DNA from: Prevotella sp. | Lineage (GTDB): Bacteria > Bacteroidota > Bacteroidia > Bacteroidales > Bacteroidaceae | Direction of reading: 5' to 3' | Length of the DNA stretch: 44,599 nt | Assembly (NCBI GenBank): GCA_024681875.1 | Contig: JAILAA010000008.1 | Coordinates: forward strand, 1-44,599 | Part shown: piece by piece, positions 6,551 through 11,464 of the stretch | Position numbering within the stretch: position 1 is the first letter of the stretch | How the letters are laid out: the number at the start of each line of letters is the position of its first letter | The notes under the pieces: model-generated | Told to the model about the DNA's origin: nothing | Seen by the model: the letters and a program-made list of their open reading frames with translations, nothing else | Databases searched by the model: none | Translations under genes and position numbers: made by a program

Positions 6551-7225
6551 TCAATGGAGTGTGGCCAGTTTCTCTAAGGAGGGAATGACAATGCTGCCTC
6601 GGTGCAGCTCGATGAGACCATGGGCTTGCAAGCGGTTGAGCATCCGCGAGATATTGAGACGGCTGTCATTCATATTTGCTGCCAGGCGCGTCATGAGGAT
6701 ATGTAGTGTCTTTGTTCCGGCCGGGTAGATGCTGTGGTCCATGACGAAACGGACGAAGCGCTCGTTAAGCGTTGTCGGCACGCGACGCCAGGGCTGGCGG
6801 TTGCGCTTCTGCGCCATCGTAGACAGCATGTTCATCAGGTTGAGACGAATGATGAGAAAATCGTCGGTAAGGCGCAGCACTTCATCCTTAGACAGTGTGA
6901 TGAAGTGACATGGTTCCAGCGTGATGTAGGTGCCACTGTAGCGCGGTGTGATGCCAAAGAGCACGTCGGGCTGTAGCAGCCAAGGCGCAGCCAAGCGCTC
7001 CACTAAGCGGTAGGTGCCGTCTTCACTGTGTGTGGTAAGTTGCATCGCGCCGCTGACAAGAAAAAGTAACTGACGGCAGTCGTCGCCTTCGCGAACTACG
7101 GTGGCGCCACTCTCCTCTTTCCTGAATCCGAACTTGGTGTTGCCCGCCATCTGTAAAAGTTCACCACGGCTGAGACCCTGGAAGAGCTGGAAGCGTAGCA
7201 GGTGGTCGTAGAGTTGGAGGGTCAT
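6551..7225 (-). CDS. Crp/Fnr-family transcriptional regulator
   Basis: A 224-residue regulator with an N-terminal cyclic-nucleotide-binding-like beta barrel (about 15-125: GATVVREGDDCRQLLFLVSG) and a C-terminal winged helix (about 145-215: ILMTRLAANMNDSRLNISRM, then LNRLQAHGLIELHRG). The barrel lacks the usual RxSA-type cAMP-binding Arg-Ser pair, and there is no N-terminal cysteine cluster for an Fe-S centre, so the signal is unknown. Family members act as redox, anaerobiosis or stress switches. It is the last gene of the leftward run from DUF4199, 34 bp after apbE, and a terminator follows. Confidence 0.88.
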   Translation of the reverse strand: MTLQLYDHLLRFQLFQGLSRGELLQMAGNTKFGFRKEESGATVVREGDDCRQLLFLVSGAMQLTTHSEDGTYRLVERLAAPWLLQPDVLFGITPRYSGTYITLEPCHFITLSKDEVLRLTDDFLIIRLNLMNMLSTMAQKRNRQPWRRVPTTLNERFVRFVMDHSIYPAGTKTLHILMTRLAANMNDSRLNISRMLNRLQAHGLIELHRGSIVIPSLEKLATLH

Positions 7226-7259
7226 AATGGGTGGATGGCGGAGGGTGGAATGTAGAAGG

Positions 7260-8246
7260 TTAAGGGGTGGTGAACTGCAAGGAGGGCGTGTGCCACTCGG
7301 TCAGGTGTCCGTCGGCATCGGTGTAGATGAGGTAGGCCTGCATCTCGGGGTGACGCTGCAAGACCATACGGGCGCTGTCTAATCCCAAGACCATGAAAGC
7401 AGTGGCATAGGCATCGGCCACGGCGCAACATGGGGCAAGGACAGTGGCTGAGAGCAGCTCGTGCTGCACCGGATAGCCTGTGCGCGGGTCGATGGTATGA
7501 GCATATTTCCGTCCGCCTTTATAGTAGAAGTTGCGGTAGTTTCCGCTGGTGGCCATGGCAGCATTGTTGACACTGAGAATGGCCTGCAGCTCATTGCCGT
7601 CCTGTGGCAGGGTTTCTTCAGTCGGCTTGCTCACGCCAATCTTCCATTGTTGCTGCTGAGGGTTGAGGCCACGTGTCACCACCTCGCCGCCAATCTCTAT
7701 CATATAGTTCGTCACGCCGTGAGTCTCTAAGGCGCGTGCCACCATGTCGCAGCCATAGCCTTTGGCGACGGCACTGAAGTCCATCTGATTGCGTATCTTC
7801 AGCAGACTGTCCACCTGTTCTGGCGTGGGCAGTTGCTCGTTCTTGAAGCCGAAGCCCCACGCGTTGACCAGTGGCGCTACGGTGATGTCGAAGGCACCGT
7901 CGGTGTCGGCCGTCACCTGATGCGCCAGCTTGTAAACCTCGTTGAACATTGTGCTGCGCGACGGACTCTCGCCACGGTTGATGGCGGCCACGGTGCTATG
8001 TTCGTTGAACATCGAGAATTCGCCGTCAACTTGCGTCAGGGCTTCGTCGATGCTGCTCTTCAAGCTGTTCGGTGCCTGATAGGTGACGCGGTAAAAAGTG
8101 CCGAATACTTTTCCCTCATCGTGTTGGTAGATGCTCTGCTGTTGTTCGGCCAGCCTCTCTTTCCTGTTCTGCCTTGCGATGAAGAAGGTGCCTACGACAA
8201 GAAGTACTAGCAAGGGTACCTGCCAATAAAGTGATTTCCCTTTCAT
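7260..8246 (-). CDS. apbE: FAD:protein FMN transferase (ApbE family)
   Basis: A 328-residue enzyme that attaches FMN to Thr/Ser residues of flavoproteins such as the Na+-translocating NQR and RNF complexes, using FAD and Mg2+. Residues 7-24 form a single N-terminal membrane anchor or uncleaved signal, placing the enzyme on the periplasmic face; no lipobox is seen. Family motifs are GAFDITVAPLVNAWGFG (about 118-134), DFSAVAKGYGCDMVA, IGGEVVTRG, HTIDPRTGYPV and ADAYATAFMVLG near the C-terminus. The start codon ATG 8244-8246 directly abuts a heptamer repeat tract in the leader. No NQR/RNF gene is in the window, so its substrates are encoded elsewhere. Confidence 0.93.
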   Translation of the reverse strand: MKGKSLYWQVPLLVLLVVGTFFIARQNRKERLAEQQQSIYQHDEGKVFGTFYRVTYQAPNSLKSSIDEALTQVDGEFSMFNEHSTVAAINRGESPSRSTMFNEVYKLAHQVTADTDGAFDITVAPLVNAWGFGFKNEQLPTPEQVDSLLKIRNQMDFSAVAKGYGCDMVARALETHGVTNYMIEIGGEVVTRGLNPQQQQWKIGVSKPTEETLPQDGNELQAILSVNNAAMATSGNYRNFYYKGGRKYAHTIDPRTGYPVQHELLSATVLAPCCAVADAYATAFMVLGLDSARMVLQRHPEMQAYLIYTDADGHLTEWHTPSLQFTTP

Positions 8247-8287
8247 CTCAAACTACAAATCTCAATTCTCAAACCTCAAACTTAAAA
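8246..8287. repeat. TCTCAAA-type heptamer repeat between DUF6048 and apbE
   Basis: Six degenerate 7-bp units (TCTCAAA, CTACAAA, TCTCAAT, TCTCAAA, CCTCAAA, CTTAAAA) fill the 41-bp spacer from one stop codon to the next start codon. No other signal is present. Confidence 0.8.
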
Positions 8288-9019
8288 TCAAATATCGATG
8301 ATGATGTTGAACGTATAGCCAAGGCGCGTGCTCTCCTGCGTTCCGTATCCGGGTACGTACCATGTCTTTTCCGTTATTCCGTCATCGTGGGCAATGCGGC
8401 GGCGATAGCGTGCGCTCCATCCCAAGTGTAGCGGTCCGGCCACCTTGGCCTCGACGCCTAAGAGCACCTCGGCCCAGTGCTGGTAGCAAGGCTCGTCTTT
8501 GACACCGTAGCTGGTGTCCCACAGCCAGATCGGATCAGGAAATGGCTGTCGCTCGATGTCGACTTTGTAGGACGTGTATCCATAGCGCAGACCTGCGAAG
8601 ACGCGGTTGCCCGTATGCTTTTTCTTCAGCAGGTTCACGTCGGCTCCGATGCGGAAATAAGGAGCTCGGGTGTGGTAGGTGTTGCCGGTGACAATGTCAT
8701 TGTCGTGTCTTGCCTCGCCATAGCCCACTTCAACGGTGGGGAAGTATTGGTCATGCAGGTTGATGCGCGCCATCACCTCGTATTGCCCGTAGTCGCCAAA
8801 CACGCGCTGCGCGGCACCGGCCAAGTCGAATCCGACGGCCACGCCACGGAACAATGGCACGCTGTCAGTCTGCCATTTCAGGAAACCTTGTGCGGAGGCA
8901 CTGATGCTAAATGCGAAATGACAAATGACAAATGATAGAGCAAGCAGCCTGCCAAACCTTGACCGAAGTCTAATAGCGCTGCTTGAAGTAGATGTTGAGA
9001 TGCGTGTATCTTTGGTCAT
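8288..9019 (-). CDS. DUF6048 family outer-membrane/periplasmic protein
   Basis: A 243-residue exported protein of unknown function. After a signal peptide ending SASAQG (about residue 44) the mature part is rich in alternating aromatic beta strands (VEVGYGEARH, FRIGADVNLLKKK, VFAGLRYGYTSY, LGWSARYRR) and ends in a beta strand (YTFNIIIDI). This is typical of an 8-stranded outer-membrane barrel. DUF6048 genes characteristically follow DUF6452 genes in Bacteroidales, as here. ATG 9019 gives a long N-region and overlaps the upstream gene by 50 bp; no better in-frame start exists. The hydrophobic core of the signal peptide is encoded by TCATTTG heptamer repeats. Confidence 0.8.
   Translation of the reverse strand: MTKDTRISTSTSSSAIRLRSRFGRLLALSFVICHFAFSISASAQGFLKWQTDSVPLFRGVAVGFDLAGAAQRVFGDYGQYEVMARINLHDQYFPTVEVGYGEARHDNDIVTGNTYHTRAPYFRIGADVNLLKKKHTGNRVFAGLRYGYTSYKVDIERQPFPDPIWLWDTSYGVKDEPCYQHWAEVLLGVEAKVAGPLHLGWSARYRRRIAHDDGITEKTWYVPGYGTQESTRLGYTFNIIIDI
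8906..8940 (-). repeat. TCATTTG heptamers encoding the DUF6048 signal-peptide core
   Basis: On the coding strand the units read (CTCTATC), ATTTGTC, ATTTGTC, ATTTCGC, ATTTAGC, a period-7 tract inside the reading frame. It encodes LSFVICHFAFSISA. It has the same composition as the intergenic TCATTTA tracts nearby. Confidence 0.75.
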
Positions 9020-9491
9020 AGTTCACGTGCGGGTTGGCAATGTTGATGCTGTCTATGCCGTCGTGCGTGGAGCGCACGTCAGTGAGGTAGTGGAAGAAGT
9101 GGGCAGCGCAGTCCACGCTTTCGAAGTGCGGTATGTCATTCTTTTTCAGGAAGACCGTGTCAAGTGTCTGCTGGTGGTAGCTGTCTATAATATAAAAGAT
9201 AAGTGTGTCCTCGGGGTTGGTGTAGCTGACGGGCAGCGAGAAGTCGCTCAGTCCGACGCCTCGGTTGAGCAGCGTGTCGCGGCCGTCGGCTCGCTTCGTC
9301 CAGATAAAGAGTGTATCGGCCAGCTTGGTGCTTTGTCCGTCTGCGCCCATGATGGCGTATTTCGTGGCTACAGTGTTCTGCACTGGGCAGTCGATGCTGG
9401 AGCAGGCGCTTACGCTAAATAATAAATAATAAATGATAAATGATAAACCCAGCAGTTTGCCAAACCTTAAGTATGGCAGCTGATGTTTCAT
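8970..9491 (-). CDS. DUF6452 family lipoprotein
   Basis: A 173-residue lipoprotein of unknown function. The signal peptide ends in the lipobox SVSAC, followed by SSIDCPVQNTVATKYAIMG, the conserved start of DUF6452. Later motifs are TLFIWTKRADGRDTLLNRGVG, LPVSYTNPEDTL and IPHFESVDCAAHFFHYLT. Two cysteines besides the lipidated one could form a disulfide. An ATG at 9515 would add eight residues but is formed by an AAATGAA repeat unit, so 9491 is preferred. It lies between the GT2 gene and DUF6048 and overlaps the latter. This pairing recurs in Bacteroidales and suggests the two proteins act together in the envelope. Confidence 0.82.
   Translation of the reverse strand: MKHQLPYLRFGKLLGLSFIIYYLLFSVSACSSIDCPVQNTVATKYAIMGADGQSTKLADTLFIWTKRADGRDTLLNRGVGLSDFSLPVSYTNPEDTLIFYIIDSYHQQTLDTVFLKKNDIPHFESVDCAAHFFHYLTDVRSTHDGIDSINIANPHVNYDQRYTHLNIYFKQRY
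9417..9444 (-). repeat. TTATTTA/TCATTTA heptamers encoding the DUF6452 signal-peptide core
   Basis: Four plus-strand units AAATAAT, AAATAAT, AAATGAT, AAATGAT lie inside the gene. On the coding strand they give the hydrophobic run SFIIYYLLFS just before the lipobox. Confidence 0.8.
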
Positions 9492-9504
9492 TGTACATTC
9501 TTTT

Positions 9505-9532
9505 TCATTTTTCATTTTTCATTTATCATTTA
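9505..9532. repeat. TCATTTT/TCATTTA heptamers at the GT2-DUF6452 junction
   Basis: Units TCATTTT, TCATTTT, TCATTTA, TCATTTA cover the end of the GT2 gene and the start of the next. On the coding strand each AAATGAA/AAATGAT unit holds an ATGA, so the tract supplies both the GT2 stop codon (9519-9521) and an extra start codon (9515). Confidence 0.8.
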
Positions 9533-10469
9533 GACCGAAGGTCGCTTCTATCTGGTAGTCATTTCTGTTAGCTGAGGAGCGGCTGACGAGATCGGCTACG
9601 AAGCCGGTGAGGAAGAGCTGCGTGCCCAGGATCATCATGGTGAGAGCAATGTAGAAGTAGGGCGAGTCGGTAATGTATATCTTGCCCATGAACTTGCTGA
9701 TGCTGACGATGACAAAGGCTACGAAGCCAATGAAGAACATCAGGGAACCAATGAAGCCGAACACGTGCATGGGCTTCTTGCCGAAGGTGCTGAGGAACCA
9801 GAGGGTAAGCAGGTCAAGATAGCCGTTGACGAAGCGGTTCCAGCCCATGAACTTCGACGTGCCATACTTGCGGGCCTGATGCTGCACCACTTTCTCGCCG
9901 ATGCGGTCGAAGCCGGCGTTCTTGGCCAGATAGGGGATGTAGCGGTGCATCTCGCCGTACACCTCGATGTTCTTCACCACGTCGCGGCGGTAGGCCTTCA
10001 GGCCGCAGTTGAAGTCGTGCAGGTTCTTGATGCCGCTCACCTTACGGGCCGTAGCGTTGAAGAGCTTGGTGGGCAGCGTCTTCGACAGTGGGTCGTAGCG
10101 TTTCTGCTTGTAGCCGCTGACAACGTCGTATTTCTCCTCCCTGATCATGCGGTAGAGCTCGGGAATCTCGTCGGGCGAGTCCTGCAGGTCGGCGTCCATT
10201 GTGATAACCACGTCGCCCTGTGCTTCGGCAAAGCCGCAGTAGAGAGCAGGACTCTTGCCGTAGTTGCGGCGGAACTTGATTCCTTTTACGCAGGGCGACA
10301 GGCTGTGCAGCTCTTCAATGATTTCCCACGAGCGGTCAGTAGAGCCATCGCTGATGAAGATGACCTCATAGCTAAACTTGTTTGCGTCCATGACGCGCTC
10401 TATCCAGTGGAACAGTTCGCCAATGGACTCTTCTTCGTTGTAAAGGGGAATGACAACAGATATATCCAT
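9519..10469 (-). CDS. Membrane-anchored family 2 glycosyltransferase (DPM1/GtrB-like)
   Basis: A 316-residue GT2 enzyme that most likely transfers a sugar from a nucleotide donor to polyprenyl phosphate at the cytoplasmic face of the inner membrane. The catalytic domain has VVIPLYNEEESI, the donor-site FISDGSTDRSW, metal-binding TMDADLQDSPDEIP and the acceptor-side HDFNCGLKAYRRDV. Two C-terminal transmembrane segments (about 232-258 and 268-292) are typical of the GtrB/DPM group, whose products feed flippases and periplasmic glycosyltransferases. Donor and acceptor cannot be read from the sequence. It is 15 bp downstream of the DUF4199 gene, a common Bacteroidota pairing. Confidence 0.92.
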   Translation of the reverse strand: MDISVVIPLYNEEESIGELFHWIERVMDANKFSYEVIFISDGSTDRSWEIIEELHSLSPCVKGIKFRRNYGKSPALYCGFAEAQGDVVITMDADLQDSPDEIPELYRMIREEKYDVVSGYKQKRYDPLSKTLPTKLFNATARKVSGIKNLHDFNCGLKAYRRDVVKNIEVYGEMHRYIPYLAKNAGFDRIGEKVVQHQARKYGTSKFMGWNRFVNGYLDLLTLWFLSTFGKKPMHVFGFIGSLMFFIGFVAFVIVSISKFMGKIYITDSPYFYIALTMMILGTQLFLTGFVADLVSRSSANRNDYQIEATFGLNDK

Positions 10470-10484
10470 ATTTCTTGTCTTTTA

Positions 10485-11027
10485 TTATTTGTCGCTTATA
10501 GCCTCTTTGCGTCGGGCTATGAGACCGATAGGCAGTCCGAGAATAAGTCCAATGAGAATGTTGGTGGTCATGATGTTCAGCACCAAGTCAATGGGGCGTA
10601 TCTGGTTGAACTCGCTTATGGCCTGGCTTAATGTCGTGCCCAGTCCCATCTGCTGCATGGCCTGTGCTGTGGCAGGGTCGTTGAGCATCTGCGCCATCTG
10701 ACCCAGGAAAAAACCCTTGTCTATGAAAGAAAAGTAAACGAATTGGACTATGGCAAAGAGCAGGCTGGCGTGGAAGAACAGGAAGACGACATAGGCCCAT
10801 GCGCGGCGGAAGGAGATGATGCCGCTCAGCGCCTTGTCGCGGTAGCGACGAACCAAGCGGAAGGTCCATGAAGGCGTCATCAAGGCTGTTACCAAAGCCG
10901 CTATTCCCAGAAAGGGCCATTTGAAGCCAATAATATAGAAAATAAAGCTGATGAGCCAGAGGACGAACAATATAAGGCCGTCATAACGGGCAAATGCCCG
11001 CAATTGTATGTATTCCGGTGCGGTCAA
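10485..11027 (-). CDS. DUF4199 family integral membrane protein
   Basis: A 180-residue protein with four hydrophobic segments (about 13-33, 35-52, 77-100 and 150-172) and no known function. DUF4199 members regularly precede a GT2 gene, as here. The frame extends up to ATG 11129, but a TAATTTTG -7 box at 11070-11063 lies inside that extension. The segment TAPEYIQLRAFARYDG, the usual N-terminus, directly follows a TTG at 11027, so TTG is taken as the start (GTA and ATG codons upstream give a poor match). It is the first gene of the leftward run that ends with the Crp/Fnr regulator. Confidence 0.8.
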   Translation of the reverse strand: MTAPEYIQLRAFARYDGLILFVLWLISFIFYIIGFKWPFLGIAALVTALMTPSWTFRLVRRYRDKALSGIISFRRAWAYVVFLFFHASLLFAIVQFVYFSFIDKGFFLGQMAQMLNDPATAQAMQQMGLGTTLSQAISEFNQIRPIDLVLNIMTTNILIGLILGLPIGLIARRKEAISDK

Positions 11028-11062
11028 GGTGACAAAAATAAATAAGTATGTCTTTACGGCTG

Positions 11063-11070
11063 CAAAATTA
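11063..11070 (-). promoter_or_regulatory. -7 element of the DUF4199-to-Crp operon
   Basis: TAATTTTG on the minus strand, giving a leader of about 29 nt to TTG 11027; no good -33 TTTG. Confidence 0.45.
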
Positions 11071-11167
11071 CTCATTTTCCAGCACATAAGGAGCGCTTGC
11101 TTCAAAAAATTAGTTAAAAAATGAAACATTTTTCGCTTTTCTCACCGCTCATGTCACTTAAAATATG

Positions 11168-11175
11168 TAACTTTG
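11168..11175 (+). promoter_or_regulatory. -7 element for the SRP RNA-tRNA transcript
   Basis: TAACTTTG on the plus strand; transcription would start near 11182, before a small GCAA-tetraloop hairpin (11188-11201) and the SRP RNA. Confidence 0.55.
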
Positions 11176-11213
11176 CACCCGCTTAAGAAGCAGCAATGCT
11201 TTGAAAGAAACAT

Positions 11214-11309
11214 GGGCAAGTCCTGTACGGCCAGCTCCTGAGGAATCCTCCAGGACGGGAACGTAGCAAAGGCACTTGGTTGTAGCGGCGCGATGCAGAC
11301 CGCTTGCCC
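11214..11309 (+). ncRNA. ffs: Bacterial signal recognition particle RNA (4.5S RNA)
   Basis: The terminal stem GGGCAAG (11214-11220) pairs with CTTGCCC (11303-11309). Inside are the conserved parts of the SRP RNA apical domain: CCTGTACGGCC, the AGGAA-type loop in CCTGAGGAATCCTCCAGG, and the asymmetric bulge side AACGTAGCAAAGGCA. Length is about 96 nt, typical for the small bacterial form. It binds Ffh and directs ribosomes making membrane and exported proteins to FtsY. The 5' and 3' ends are set from the terminal stem and may be off by a few bases. Confidence 0.92.
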
Positions 11310-11314
11310 ACCCC

Positions 11315-11388
11315 GCCTCTTTAGCTCAGTTGGCCAGAGCACGTGATTTGTAATCTCGGGGTCGTTGGTTCGAATCCGACAAGAGGCT
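11315..11388 (+). tRNA. tRNA-Thr (anticodon UGU)
   Basis: The acceptor stem GCCTCTT (11315-11321) pairs with AAGAGGC (11381-11387), with discriminator T. The D arm is AGCTCAGTTGGCCAGAGC, the anticodon TGT is at 11349-11351, and the T arm GTTGG-TTCGAAT-CCGAC is intact. One T-T mismatch lies in the anticodon stem. CCA is not encoded. It begins five bases after the SRP RNA and is probably cut from the same precursor. Confidence 0.95.
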
Positions 11389-11391
11389 CTC

Positions 11392-11433
11392 AAAAAAAGC
11401 AGCTCGGATGATTTCATTCCAAGCTGCTTTTTT
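11392..11433. terminator. Bidirectional terminator between tRNA-Thr and fkp
   Basis: AGCAGCT/AGCTGCT stem flanked by a run of seven A on the left and six T on the right; it can end both the rightward SRP-tRNA transcript and the leftward fkp mRNA. Confidence 0.88.
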
Positions 11434-11464
11434 CTGTTTATCAGTTACTTTTTCTGAGCAGAGA

